Origin: Cyrtodaria siliqua | Taxonomy: Eukaryota > Mollusca > Bivalvia > Adapedonta > Hiatellidae | Length of the DNA: 64,000 nt | Direction: 5' to 3' | NCBI GenBank assembly: GCA_037043455.1 | Contig: JAWPHD010001817.1 | Coordinates: 62,001 to 126,000 of the forward strand | Part shown: positions 1 through 12,200 of the stretch, piece by piece | How the letters are laid out: each line of letters begins with the position of its first letter | Numbering within the stretch: the first letter of the stretch is position 1 | Program-made: the position numbers and the translations under genes | Notes under the pieces: generated by a model | Databases searched by the model: none | The model's input: only the letters and a program-made list of their open reading frames with translations | Told to the model about the DNA's origin: nothing

Positions 1-230
1 TATAGTAAAAACTTGTAGCGACTACTTCTCTGAAACTACTTGACGGATATTCATGAAACTTCACAGGAATGTTGCTCTTGATGTCTAATTGATCCTAGCA
101 AAATTTCAGGTCGGCTGGAAATTCAAGATGGCCGCTAGGCTAAAAATAAATTTAAAAAAAACCGTTTGTAGCAACTACTTCCTGAAATCAAAATCAATCA
201 GTAGAGCTTCAAGGTCATTGACCTCTTGTT
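1..230 (+). repeat. Dispersed repeat (GAAACTACTTGACGG family)
   Basis: The phrases 'gaaactacttgacggatatt', 'catgaaacttcacaggaatg' and 'aaattcaagatggcc' recur at 4995-5260 and, reversed, at 49140-49345. The class is not known to me. Confidence 0.75.
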
Positions 231-1138
231 TATTTTCCTGCAAATGAGAAAAGTAAGTTTCACAGATTAATATAATACATGATTGTCATAAATTAATATA
301 TTTAATTGTTTTGGAGAAAAGTCAAAAATGATAATGGTAGCTTTTCTTTAAACAGTTTTTTTTTATTATATATATATGTAAATTGTGTTGAAAATAAAGT
401 TAATACTATTCGTATACGTTAATTCAGTTTTGCAATATATTGATTTTAAATATTTTGAATGTATTCTCATTCAATGAATATGAGAAGAAAATTTGATATT
501 TTGCAAACATTTTAAATAGATGTCAGTATGTTAACTGTTTATTAAATATTCTATTTCAATATTATATTTATTTATGCATAAGAAGCCAAATTGATCAAGG
601 AGATGAATTTAGACAAGTTTTCACAGAAAGCTTGTTTTCAAATCCAGTGCATATATTATTGACATATTGTTCACGACATTTCTTCAATAAATATTTTTTA
701 AACCGAAGTCAAATTGGATAAATTTAAAACCTTTTTTTTTTTCAATAACTGGTGTTAACTTTTCCGTGACCTTTTCCAGTCCTTTGAAGTGAAGTCAAAA
801 TTTGAAAAGTAGAAATGAAATTAACACTTTAAAGTTAAATGCCCTACAATTGAAATCTCTGAAAAGAAAATAGATATTGCCAATGAGATCAGCTTAAAGC
901 TTAATTACCCAGATTTTTACGGATTAAGTGGCCGTATTTGAATCACGAGGTTAAAATCAGATTAGGCTGTTTGGTATAATGCCAGTAAATACATGTTGAA
1001 TGTTTACTTAATTCTGGTATATCTGAAAGTGAAGTTAGATCAACAATATACAACTTGGTGATACTGTAATGGTTGTGTCTTAATTATCTTAGATAAATAT
1101 GTTATCAAATTTATCTAAAAACATATTTACACATTATT

Positions 1139-1417
1139 TTACATGGTCCCGCCTTAATTACATTAAGCGATCGGAGAGTTTATATTAGCAGGATTTTGTA
1201 ACGGATATTTCGACGACAAAACATATTTAAAAACATTTTTTTACAAACAAAATGCAATAATCTGTTTAAAATTACCTGTTAAATGTTTGAATTTTACAAT
1301 ATGCAAAATGTTTAAGGCGAAATTACGGTTTTATTTCATACCCCAACCGATCCCGTTTTCACTTCTTGAAGAAGGGGTTGGATGGGGTATGAAAGCTAAT
1401 ACTCGGACCACGTAATG
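1139..1417 (+). mobile_element. CATTACGTGG MITE, copy 1
   Basis: The left end is 'acatggtcccgccttaatta' (decayed) and the right end 'cggaccacgtaatg'. The inner phrase 'ataccccaaccgatcccg' is shared with copy 2. Confidence 0.83.
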
Positions 1418-1866
1418 ACCAGGCTTTTTCATATAGTAGTATCGGGTGTAGATCCTGGATTCAAGTTAAGAGGGGGCCTAAAATCTTGAGCTACGAAAGC
1501 GGCTAATGGAGTTCGGGAACTCCCTCCAAATGTTTCCTATGACATTTGGTGAATAATGGTGCATTATGGCATGGTGTCAAATTCATTTAAAATATACTCA
1601 GTACATTTAAAAATGCAACATTTTTGATTTTCGATTATTTGTAGTCTGCTGTTTTTTTTGTTGAAATCAAGATTGTATTTTATGTTAGCACGCAAGTACG
1701 CAAGTCTCTTTGTCTCAAAGGTTAACATATTGCGATAAACAGTTGTATAAGATTTGCTCTACTTCTTTCAGTTAAAACACATTTTGCAAGAGGACTTCAA
1801 TTCCACACTAGAAATTCAAAAAATACCAATTGTTGCATTTTTCAAATGTCCTGAGTGTATATATGA

Positions 1867-2467
1867 CAGTCAGGGAAGTTTTGAAAAACCATCACCTTAA
1901 ATGGTGATGATGTTTCATCATAAACACTTATTCTCATGGTCATGATTTTTCATCATCTTTCATTCTTCATTCATTCGTTACATTTTCAAAAATAATTCAG
2001 GTAACGATTTATCGTCACATAATATAATCTTGCAAACTTTCAATGTGAGGGTTTTCCATCACGCAGATTGAAACAAGAAATAAACTGTCAGCTTGATCAA
2101 AGTGAAATGCTTCATTATTGTCGCGAAACACATACTTTGATATATTCAACTCAAAGCTAAATTCTTCGTCTATACATTTTTAGAAAATGTTATAACATTC
2201 ATCAAACAGAAATCGATAAAATTGGATGATATGCAGTAACACGTGTGTTAACCTTCTGCACCGATTTCTGTCATTTGTCTCGAAAATCAACCCGTGTGTA
2301 GACCGGTTCTCTGGCGGGTTCCCTATCTATACTTCTACCGATAAACTACCATATGGATTTGAAATAGATCGGACTTGTAGCATGGTAGTGAGTTCATGTA
2401 TTTAATTATGATGTGATGAAACATCATCACCATTTAAGGTGATGGTTTTTCAAAAGTTCCCAGACTG
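1867..2467. mobile_element. TIR element with about 55-bp inverted ends
   Basis: CAGTCAGGGAAGTTTTGAAA plus 'aaccatcaccttaaatggtg' at the left is matched in reverse at the right (..accatttaaggtgatggttt, then ..agttcccagactg). The 600-bp body has no transposase frame. Confidence 0.85.
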
Positions 2468-2998
2468 AATCATCTTTTCACATGCATATCGAGTCGTTAT
2501 AAACCCTGTTTTCATAATATCTACTTGGTTCGAAATTCATCGAAACATTTGATATTACAATTGTACTAACAAGTAAATTATTTTAAATGAAAAACAGGTT
2601 AAAAATAGCCACGTTTCTATGTTCTCTTTTCAACAATCTAACACCATCATCAAACAAGTTATATATAACTACACAGTTTTAGATCTAAAATGATTTTACA
2701 CAATCTGTTATTCTACTTGGCTACACACTTATCTGAAACAGTTAATAATTACAACAGTTTTAATTAAATGGTGAGTGATCTCGTTTCTACTTGGTTACAA
2801 GTTCATCTGAAAAAATGATATATCTAGTTGATTACATTTATCGATGTACCCCAAATTGATTTTCTCTTAAATTTTGTTTGTTTAATCTGTCTGGAGTGAT
2901 TTAGATAAACATTGAAAACTCCACCCATGTTTGCAGATAACTTTTTTTTATCACTGATTTGCGATCAGTTTATTTTACCCATATAATAATGAAGGCAT

Positions 2999-3212
2999 AT
3001 ATACTTAACGCCATTAAAAGTGCAAGTTTTTTTATATTTTGTTTATTTTTAATTAAAATGTCTCCAAGATCAATTGCATAATTCCGATTTTACTTCTTTC
3101 AATACATGAATTTGATTGGTCACCAGATTTATAGTGAATGTGGATAATTTCTAACATGTACATAGCACCACAATCGATCTTGGAAATAAACACAAAATAA
3201 AAAAATATTATA
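2999..3212. mobile_element. ATACTTAACGCC MITE, copy 1 (right end lost)
   Basis: The left end equals that of 40080-40292. The inner part runs opposite to that copy, and the right inverted end has decayed after 'aaataaacacaaaataaaaa'. Confidence 0.75.
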
Positions 3213-3293
3213 TATATTACTAATATTCAATATTCATATAGATTTTTTTTGTTTCTGTTATGTTTGGTAAACATCTCTAAGTTACAGTAATAA

Positions 3294-3568
3294 AGGGGTT
3301 GATGCACTCATTTTCAAACACAGTTTATTTAAAAGGGCTCTGAAAAACTTGAAAAAAGCTGAAAGAATTATCAATATGCCATATATGGTAAAAAGGCGCA
3401 ATGACATCATCGTACCAAGATGGCCACCTCCATTTATGTTTCTTTGCACATTTTCAATAGGTCATATCTTCTTTATTTTTCATGGCATTTAGATAATTAT
3501 TTCAGCTTTTTTCAAGTTTTTCAGAGCCCTTTAAAATAAACCTTGTTTGAAAATAGTGCATCAACCCC
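3294..3568. mobile_element. Long-TIR MITE, copy 1 (deletion form)
   Basis: AGGGGTTGATGCACTCATTT at the left pairs with 'aaaatagtgcatcaacccc' at the right. The inverted arms reach about 70 bp. It lacks an internal segment of about 170 bp present in 35765-36216. Confidence 0.85.
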
Positions 3569-3914
3569 ATTAAGTTATATATATTTTCAGCATAAAAATT
3601 ATGCAGAAAAGCTAAACAAATATAATGGAAACTATTTATATAGCGTTATATCATTAAATAACTGCATTAATATTGCTTTAAGCCCTATATAAAACTTAAA
3701 TCCAGAAATCTTTAATTATCTCAAACTAAATTCTCAAATCTAACAAACGATCTCAAACATTGCAATCTGCTGTATTATAATGCAATATTGATGACTCATT
3801 TATAAATAAATAGTCAACAGAACATTCTAAACAGTTAAAATTATAGTATTGATCTTATCACAGTTTGTCAGTTGTTCTGCATGTTTTCATAAATATTTTC
3901 TCCCTACCCACCAG

Positions 3915-4025
3915 GTAATATACGTAGACGATGATGGGCGCCCGGTGTCCCCACCCCCGGCTTCAGATAGACAGTCACAGAGGGCTGTGAGTCAAGAAGC
4001 CATTGATACAAGGCACCTGTATGCT
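3915..4025 (+). CDS. Exon 1 (in window) of ERICH3-like gene
   Basis: The exon follows a pyrimidine-rich acceptor ending in cag at 3914 and ends before a GTAAGT donor at 4026. Its 111 nt are in phase 0 at both ends and give 37 residues, starting VIYVDDDGRPVSPPP and ending DTRHLYA. The join to exon 2 reads RHLYA-LDSEALQQYALKLS, a smooth helical sequence. The composition (acidic start, Pro-rich centre) fits the linker between the ERICH3 N-terminal part and DUF4590. An upstream Met in the same frame at 3849 lies in the intron before the acceptor and is not the start. The exon could be skipped without a frameshift. Confidence 0.78.
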
Positions 4026-4590
4026 GTAAGTTTGTATTTTCTTGCATACCAGATAAGGCTATCCATGTTTGTTTTACATGGGGGATGGAGAGTCTCCGTT
4101 CGATAAAAACACTTATACCTCAGGTTGGAATTCCCTATCTTCACCGGATACCCATGAAAGGGGCTGTTTTCGCCCCCCTTTTGGTACGCAGTATTCAGGA
4201 CAAATTAAGAGAGTATTCAGTACCCACGGCCCGGGTTAAAATAGTATTCAGTCACTCGGGTTATCCAAGTTGAATAGTATTCAATACTCGGGTCTAAAAT
4301 GAAGGAGTATTCAGTACGGCAGCTCGAAGTTAGAGAGTATTCAGTACCCAGTGGGGAGGTGGGGAAATGCCCACATAAAAGATTCTTATAGTCTTCCATG
4401 GTTAGATGCATTATATGCTGTACAGTGTGTATACTAGTCTATCAAATTGATAAGATGCAGACAACCAGTCCATTGTCCTCACTGTCCTTCATGGCATAAG
4501 AAATAAAATATTATTTGCCTCTACATAATTATGTGTATGGAAGTTCCAGGTCATCCTCAATTAACAAATGGACATGATAAAAAAGTTTCA

Positions 4591-4906
4591 TTAAAGGGAC
4601 ACACGGCAGTCTTGAAGTGTTTATCCAGTATTAAAATTAGTATATCGTTTTATTAATCTAGTATCATTTTGACTAAAACTGCTTGCATATAATTAAATAA
4701 AAAAATTGAGATTTCAGTTGTCTTCATTATTATGCCAATTATTTTATTCGTGCATAATAATATACAGTTAGCAATCTGTAAAAACAACTTACTTAACTGA
4801 ACTGTTCTAATAGTTATTATTAATGATTAAACAAATGCAAGTTATGTAGGAAAACTAACGGGGGCACGTGAGTTTTAAAAATCAAGATTACCGAGTGTCC
4901 CTTTAA
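4591..4906. mobile_element. AAAGGGACAC MITE, copy 1
   Basis: TTAAAGGGACACACGGCAGT at the left and 'accgagtgtccctttaa' at the right, with TTAA borders. About 316 bp, AT-rich inside. Confidence 0.85.
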
Positions 4907-4994
4907 CGCTGAAAAAAGATCATCTATACATAAACATTTCAGAATAATGAATCAGAACTGCCACGTCGATTTCCATAAAAATGCTTAATTTTTT

Positions 4995-5430
4995 AGCTCG
5001 ACTGATCTTTGATCAGCTTATACAGTGGTGCGTCGTCCGTCCTTCTGTCCGTCCTTAATCTTTTTTTTGTAGCGACTACTCCTCTAAAACTACTTGACGG
5101 ATTTTCATGAAACTTCACGTGAATGTTGCTCTTGTTGTCTAGTTCATCCTAGCAAATATTCAGGTGGACCGGAAATTCAAGATGTCCACCATGGCTAAAA
5201 ATAGATATTAAAAATGCGATTTTGTGGTAACTACTTCTCAAAAACCATAAGTGATATTGATTTGGAACCATTACCAAAATGACTGGCAGGACATGCAGTT
5301 GATCCTAACCAAAGTTCATTTTGATTTGATGTCAAACATGGCATAAAATGAATAAAAATATAAAAAGGGATACACACATTATTTAAAGCCGCCCCTGGGA
5401 AGAGGGGATGGTCGAGGAATTCAGGATCAC
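4995..5430 (+). repeat. Dispersed repeat (GAAACTACTTGACGG family), copy 2
   Basis: It opens 'tagctcgactgatctttgat' and 'gtgcgtcgtccgtcc', then matches 1-140 (ctacttgacggattttcatg). The 3' limit near 5430 is a guess from loss of similarity. Confidence 0.65.
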
Positions 5431-5697
5431 GCAATATACAATTAAATTAGTATTCTGATGCAACTATTATGTAACACGTCTCTCCATTGGCTAACGTCTA
5501 AAACTTGCGGCCGTAAAACTTGCGATTTACCGTCTAAAAAGTATTTGACGTCACATAACGCTGTAACAAGCGACGTCATTGGATGACGTCAACAAAATGG
5601 CGTTACCTATGGAATTTGAGTTTTCATAGAAAACAAGTGTGTATGTATAATTTTACTTTATATTTCTGGCATTTAAATGGAAAAGCATTAGAACTGA

Positions 5698-5856
5698 GAT
5701 AACCATGCTAAGATGTTTAATCTGGGATGGTATGTGGTTGGTTTTACAGTCTGAAATTAGTTTTACAGCTCCACTACCGCTTTGCAGTAAAACGAAATTT
5801 CAGACGGTAAAACCACTCACATACAGTCCCAGATTGAACATCTTAGCATGGTTATC
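5698..5856. repeat. Large foldback palindrome before exon 2
   Basis: The left arm from 'gataaccatgctaagatgtt' is matched in reverse by a right arm ending 'aacatcttagcatggttatc'. The arms are about 70 bp with few mismatches around a 15-nt centre (cagctccactaccgc). Confidence 0.9.
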
Positions 5857-5916
5857 GCTTAATTGAAAGTAGACTCGATTAAATGATTCATTTCTCTCAC
5901 GTTTATATTCTTCCAG

Positions 5917-6123
5917 CTTGATTCGGAAGCTTTGCAACAATATGCGCTGAAGCTGTCTCGTATGGAGCGGGCTAGAGATGGCACCACCTCCCCGTATCTC
6001 ATCTCACAGATACCAGTGCCGCCGCCGCGTCAACGTGCCAAGTCTGCACGATCGTCACCACGAAGATCAGCCAGAATGTCAGCACGACCTGAGTATCACA
6101 AGGAGAAGAAGTCTGGATTGAGG
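5917..6123 (+). CDS. Exon 2 of ERICH3-like gene
   Basis: The exon runs from acceptor 'ttcttccag' to donor GTAGGT at 6124, 207 nt, phase 0 to 0, 69 residues. It opens with a short helix (LDSEALQQYALKLSRMERAR), then a Pro patch (IPVPPPR), then a strongly basic Arg/Ser segment with SPRR and SARM motifs, ending KEKKSGLR. The Pro patch before the basic run resembles the segment preceding DUF4590 in ERICH3 as I recall it. The basic Ser/Arg part is likely disordered and a candidate phosphorylation or microtubule-binding stretch, which is inference only. A foldback palindrome ends 60 nt before the acceptor. Confidence 0.85.
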
Positions 6124-7920
6124 GTAGGTACAGTGAACTGGGAACAAACTGACTGATTCTGGATATAATCAGACTGGTTCCGAAGTAATACAGTAATTGC
6201 TAGAGAAGTGACGTACAAATAATCGCTTTCTATTAAATTTGTGATAGGGAATACAGTCTGGGAATAAACTGACTGGTTCTGGTAGTCTTGATCATCTGCA
6301 ACGCTTGACTTTTTACAAACTATTTTTTTGAATCCGCAGTAATTTTACCAAAGTACTGGTATTGTTTCTGATTGGCTGACACAGACACAATAGACAGAGC
6401 AACAAAGACATTTGCACCTAAGCATTTGCAATTATGTTTCTAACAAATTACAACAATTTCGAACTTTACTGACAACCTTTTTTCAAAAAGTTCTGGATGC
6501 ATAGTTTTTCAAAGAATCTTATTTTTTTCGCTCAAAGTTTATCCAAAAGTTATGGTGCAGCTTATTGTATGATGAAGGCTTATACTCTTGCAATTACAGT
6601 ATTTTATTAAACATCAAGCTAAAAAAGTACGAAATTTTAAGTACCTCTATTTAATAATTCTTTCTTAAATAATTATAGATTTATTCTAGTCGATCAATCT
6701 TTTTAAGGATTATGTCCCTTTGTGTTTAATCCAATTGAAATTGCATAATAAATTGGGACAAAAATACAACCTGTAAGGTTAAACCTTGATATGTTTACTC
6801 TTTTAAAGCTTATAATTTATTTCCTTTACATCTTTATCCAGTGTGTGCCCAGCAGAGTTGTGAACAGTACAGTAGTGCTTTTTACAAAAAAAAAAAAGTT
6901 TTATTTCGTCAAGATGAAAATAATGCAGTGGTATTGGTTTTCAGTCCGACCATGTTCTTCTGCTGTCTCACAGTCATCATAATTATGAAATAGCAGAAAA
7001 ATAATTTTTAATTAATCATAGCTAAGCTTATTATATTTAGTAAAAGATATAAAAGTAATATATTTATGAGTTCCATATATTTTGCGCACAGTTTTCTATG
7101 AAATTTCAGCAGGATTAAACATATCAGGGGATATAACCCTTAACATGGAGCACGCACCTGTATATCCTAGCATGCTTTGGTGAATGTCTCACACAGCTCT
7201 TCATTCTCTTGTCACTGTGTCATTTTCATCCTGAAACATCTCATTGAATAATGATTCAGAATGAAAGCATTTGATTGGTTGTTGACAGTGATTTGAAGCA
7301 TCTCATTGGTTAATGCCTTAAAATGTGTCTGATTGGTTAATGGCTCAGAATGGAAGTGTCTGATTGTCAAACCTATATAATCCTTATCATCTGTTTACTA
7401 TTTTAAATAATGTCCCCCTTGCGGATGTCTGCGACTCGTTGGTCCCAGGCTGGGAATTATTGTCTGCTGCTAGCTTATCATCTTCCTGCCATTCTAAAAT
7501 TGGCCCTTTGCTAATGACCTTGAATCATTTATCCATGCAGCTTGTGAATTTGTGTTTATAAACTGCTTGCTTGTTATCACTTATGATGACCAATCATTGG
7601 TCGGACTTGGGTTTACCGTATTCCCCCTAGTAATAGTGCCTCCAGTAATAGTACCACTCCCACCCCACCCACCCTCACCTTTTCAGAAAAAAAATAAATA
7701 AACGATCTTCAACATTCAATACAGTTTCGATCTTCTGTATCGATAAATCCTCCCCAAACATTCAAAATTCAATAAAAAAAATATCTTTCTTTTCTTACAT
7801 GTTATAAGAGTGCGTCCTTGGCATTTTGCACCCGGGCGCTTCTATTAGGGGACATGTGGTACTTGTTTATGTATATCTACTATCAGTTATTTATGTTTCT
7901 CCCATTTTGCGCCCTTACAG
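6124..7920. other. Intron 2: mostly unique AT-rich sequence
   Basis: I see no exon here. A loose tandem stretch at 7225-7365 repeats a phrase of about 35-40 nt carrying ATTGG (the reverse of CCAAT). A poly(A) run lies at 6886. The short open frames in this stretch lack splice sites and coding bias. Confidence 0.6.
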
Positions 7921-7962
7921 AAAGACCATGAATCACCACAGCGAGACCCTGCCACAGTTGAA
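7921..7962 (+). CDS. Exon 3, 42-nt small exon of ERICH3-like gene
   Basis: The acceptor is a pyrimidine tract ending 'cccttacag' at 7920 and the donor is GTATGT at 7963. Between them are 14 codons, phase 0 to 0, reading KDHESPQRDPATVE. The good splice sites on both sides and the matching phase with exon 2 (ends on a whole codon) and exon 4 support it, though 14 codons are too few for a coding-bias test. It is acidic and polar. Being a multiple of three and phase 0, it can be included or skipped freely. Confidence 0.65.
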
Positions 7963-8110
7963 GTATGTCACATGATCACTTTATCATAGTCATTTTGTCC
8001 TTATATGGAAATATGACTAAAAGGATTATATTTTTCTAGACTTATAGAATTTATATTGCAATTCCAATTCTATTGGATATAGTGCCACTAAAATAGTTTT
8101 TTCTGTACTT

Positions 8111-8305
8111 TTAACCCTTAGCCTGCTAAGGGTGACTACAATTAGCCTTTGCATCCATTGTAAACCAGATCAGCCTGATCAGGGTTTACAGGGTCCAACT
8201 GCTCATCAGTCATTTCTCCAAAACACCCCTTTGTAACATAAATGGAATGGTCTTAATTTAAAGAAAGGACAGTCCATTATACATTCATAGCGGGCTAAGG
8301 GTTAA
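8111..8305 (+). mobile_element. TTAA MITE family, copy 1
   Basis: The copy starts TTAACCCTTAGCCTGCTAAG and ends with the inverted form TAGCGGGCTAAGGGTTAA. Inside is the family landmark 'cccctttgtaacataaatgg', followed by 'gacagtccattata'. TTAA borders with CCCTT..AAGGG ends are typical of piggyBac-type non-autonomous elements (inference). No coding capacity. Confidence 0.85.
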
Positions 8306-8784
8306 TCAGTCATATTTCCATGAGTTTTACAGTATTTCACTATTTAATGAAGAAACTAGCCTCCTTTGAAATATTTACATATCAATAATGCTTGGAAATA
8401 AAAAGCTATGAAATGTTACAGCAATAATACTTAAGTGAAATATATGTAATTATTAATTAATTATTGTAATTTCTATAATTTTGGTTAACTCTAATTGACA
8501 AACACAAAATGTTCCTTGCAGTAATCAAATTATTAGCGTAAACACATATATCCATTATAAAAATAATGTTTACAACATTATATATTAGTATGTTGAATTT
8601 TCAAAATGGCAGTTTCGCATTAGTTAAAGGATATAAATGAATCATAAATACCGGAGCATATCATTATGAGTTCATTGATCCAACCCCACCTGCACTCTAG
8701 TCCTACTGTTTATCTAACCTCACCTGTTTGATTTTTAGTTTAGTCCAGTTTATTAGTCTTGTAGGTTTATCATTCCTTTACCTC

Positions 8785-8990
8785 TTAACCCGCTAAGCAT
8801 GACTATAATAGTCTTTGCGTCCATTGTAAACCCAGATAAGCCTGCGAGTAACTCACAGGCTGATTAGGGTTTACAATGTCCATCTGCTGATCAGTCATTT
8901 CCCCAAAACACCCCTTTGTCACATAAATGGAATGATCTTATTTCAAAGAAAGAACAGTCCATTATATATATGTAGGGGGTTAAGGGTTAA
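8785..8990 (+). mobile_element. TTAA MITE family, copy 2
   Basis: The left end is shortened (TTAACCCGCTAAGC) and the right end is full (GGGGGTTAAGGGTTAA). An internal inverted repeat, 'cctgcgagtaactcacagg' between GAT(A/C)AG..CTGAT arms, can form a hairpin. Same orientation as copy 1, 480 bp away. Confidence 0.85.
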
Positions 8991-9210
8991 ATATGTATTA
9001 AGAGACCACTAGTGGGAAGATTTGCAAAAATGCCTCTTAACAAAGGGTTACATTTGAATATCTAACATGGTTTATTAAATTGTGATGTTGAGAGATAGGC
9101 ATAACATGTAAATTATGAGAATTTGTATTTTGTGCAATCGCTAGACAAACGTGTATCATGATACATAAAACTTCTTGTCAGATAAGATAATAAAATATTT
9201 CCAGCAATTA

Positions 9211-12200
9211 TTTTTGTTTAGAATTTGCCATATCAAAAAGTCAAAAACCTTATTACTCAATGAGTAATGTAAACACTCAACATATCCTTTTGTATGCAAA
9301 AGATTCTCAGAACACATTGAGTGTCTCCTATATATGACTCACTGTGTTCTGAAAACACATGGAGTGTCTCCTATATATGATTCACTGTGTTCTGAGAACA
9401 CATTGAGTGTCTCCTATACATGACTCACTGTGTTCTGAGAACACATCGAGTGTCTCCTATATAAGACTCACTGTGTATGACTCACTGTGTTCTGAGAACA
9501 CATCGAGTGTCTCCTATATATGACTCACTGTGTTCTGAGAACACATCGAATGTCTCCTATAAATGACTCACTGTGTTCTGAGAACACATTGTGTGTCTCC
9601 TATATATGACTCACTGTGTTCTGAGAACATATTGAATGTCTCCTATACATGACTCACTGTGTTCTGAGAACACATCAAGTGTCTCCTATATATGACTCAC
9701 TGTGTTCTGAGAACACATCGAGTGTCTCCTATATAAGACTCACTGTGTTTTGAGAACATATTGAATGTCTCCTATACATGACTCACTGTGTTCTGAGAAC
9801 ACATCAAGTGTCTCCTATATATGACTCACTGTGTTCTGAGAACACATCGAGTGTCTCCTATATATGACTCACTGTGTTCTGAGAACACATCGAGTGTCTC
9901 CTATATATGACTCACTGTGTTCTGAGAACACATCGAGTGTCTCCTATATATGACTCACTGTGTTCTGAGAACACATCGAGTGTCTCCTATACATGACTCA
10001 CTGTGTTCTGAGAACACATCGAGTGTCTCCTATATATGACTCACTGTGTTCTGAGAACACATCGAGTGTCTCCTATATATGACTCACTGTGTTCTGAGAA
10101 CACATCAAGTGTCTCCTATATATGACTCACTGTGTTCTGAGAACACATCAAATGTCTCCTATACATGACTCACTGTGTTCTGAGAACACATTGTGTGTCT
10201 CCTATATATGACTCACTGTGTTCTGAGAACATATTGAATGTCTCCTATACATGACTCACTGTGTTCTGAGAACACATCAAGTGTCTCCTATATATGACTC
10301 ACTGTGTTCTGAGAACACATCGAGTGTCTCCTATATATGACTCACTGTGTTCTGAGAACACATTGAGTGTCTCCTATATATGACTCACTGTGTTCTGAGA
10401 ACACATTGAGTGTCTCCTATAGATGACTCACTGTATTCTGAGAACACATCGAGTGTCTCCTATGTATGACTCACTGTGTTCTGAGAACATATTGAGTGTC
10501 TCCTATATATGACACACTGTGTTCTGAGAACATATTGAATGTCTCCTATACATGACTCACTGTGTTCTGAGAACATATTGAATGTCTCCTATACATGACT
10601 CACTGTGTTCTGAGAACACATCGAGTGTCTCCTATATATGACTCACTGTGTTTTGAGAACATATTGAATGTCTCCTATACATGACTCACTGTGTTCTGAG
10701 AACACATCAAGTGTCTCCTATATATGACTCACTGTGTTCTGAGAACACATCGAGTGTCTCCTATATATGACTCACTTGTGTTCTGAGAACACATCGAGTG
10801 TCTCCTATATATGACTCACTGCGTTCTGAGAACACATCGAGTGTCTCCTATGTATGACTCATTGTGTTCTGAGAACACATTGAGTGTCTCCTATGTATGA
10901 CTCACTGTGTTCTGAGAACTCATCTAGTGTCTCCTATGTATGACTCACTGCGTTCTGAGAACACATCGAGTGTCTCCTATGTATGACTCACTGTGTTCTG
11001 AGAACACATCGAGTGTCTCCTATGTATGACTCCCTGTGTTCTGAGAACACATCAAGTGTCTCCTATGTATGACTCACTGTGTTCTGAGAACACATCGAGT
11101 GTCTCCTATGTATGACTCCCTGTGTTCTGAGAACACATTGAGTATCTGCTATGTATGACTCCCTGTGTTCTGAGAACACATCAAGTGTCTCCTATGACTC
11201 CCTGTGTTCTGAGAACACATCGAGTGTCTCCTATATATGACTCACTGTGTTCTGATAACACATCAAGTGTCTCCTATGTATGACTCACTGCGTTCTGAGA
11301 ACACATCGAGTGTCTGCTATGTATGACTCCCTGTGTTCTGAGAACACATCGAGTGTCTCCTATGTATGCTCACTGTGTTCTGAGAACACATTGAGTGTCT
11401 CCTATGTATGACTCCCTGTGTTCTGAGAACACATCGAGTGTCTGCTATGTATGACTCCCTGTGTTCTGAGAACACATTGAGTGTCTCCTATGACTCCCTG
11501 TGTTCTGGGAACACATCGAGTGTCTCCTATATATGACTCGCTGTGTTCTGAGAACACATCGAGTGTCTCCTATATATGACTCACTGTGTTCTGAGAACAC
11601 ATCAAGTGTCTCCTATGTATGACTCACTGTGTTCTGAGAACACATCGAGTGTCTCCTGTATATGACTCACTGTGTTCTGAGAACACATCGAGTGTCTCCT
11701 ATATATGACTCACTGTGTTCTGAGAACACATCGAGTGTCTCCTATATATGACTCACTGTGTTCTGAGAACACATCGAGTGTCTCCTATACATGACTCACT
11801 GTGTTCTGAGAACACATCGAGTGTCTCCTATATATGACTCACTGTGTTCTGAGAACACATCGAGTGTCTCCTATATATGACTCACTGTGTTCTGAGAACA
11901 CATCAAGTGTCTCCTATATATGACTCACTGTGTTGTGAGAACATATTGAATGTCTCCTATACATGACTCACTGTGTTCTGAGAACACATCAAGTGTCTCC
12001 TATATATGACTCACTGTGTTCTGAGAACACATCGAGTGTCTCCTATATATGACTCACTTGTGTTCTGAGAACACACTGAGTGTCTCCTATGTATGACTCA
12101 CTGTGTTCTGAGAACTCATCGAGTGTCTCCTATGTATGACTCACTGTGTTCTGAGAACACATCGAGTGTCTCCTATGTATGACTCCCTGTGTTCTGAGAA

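Larger units (their letters stand above)
1..3914. other. Intron (5' flank of first visible exon): repeats only
   Basis: No exon is recognisable here. The stretch is AT-rich and holds a dispersed repeat at 1-230, MITE copies at 1139-1417, 1867-2467, 2999-3212 and 3294-3568 (listed separately), and a loose direct repeat around 2520-2860 built on 'ctacttggtt' phrases. The upstream exons of the ERICH3-like gene should lie before position 1, so this is probably intron rather than promoter. Confidence 0.6.
4026..5916. other. Intron 1: MITE, dispersed repeat and large hairpin
   Basis: The intron holds a degenerate tandem stretch at 4190-4350 ('agtattcagtac' recurring 4-5 times), a TTAA-flanked MITE at 4591-4906, a dispersed repeat from about 4995 to 5430 opening with 'gtgcgtcgtccgtcc', and a foldback palindrome at 5698-5856 just before the next acceptor. 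Nothing coding is visible. Confidence 0.7.
7963..9203. other. Intron 3, proximal part
   Basis: Two copies of the TTAA MITE family sit here (8111-8305 and 8785-8990). The rest is AT-rich and shows nothing coding. The inverted end of the element that holds the 43-bp array starts near 9211. Confidence 0.65.

Noticed and set aside
4085..4273. Short frames and tandem AGTATTCAGTAC phrases after exon 1
   Set aside because: Degenerate repeat within the intron; no splice support.
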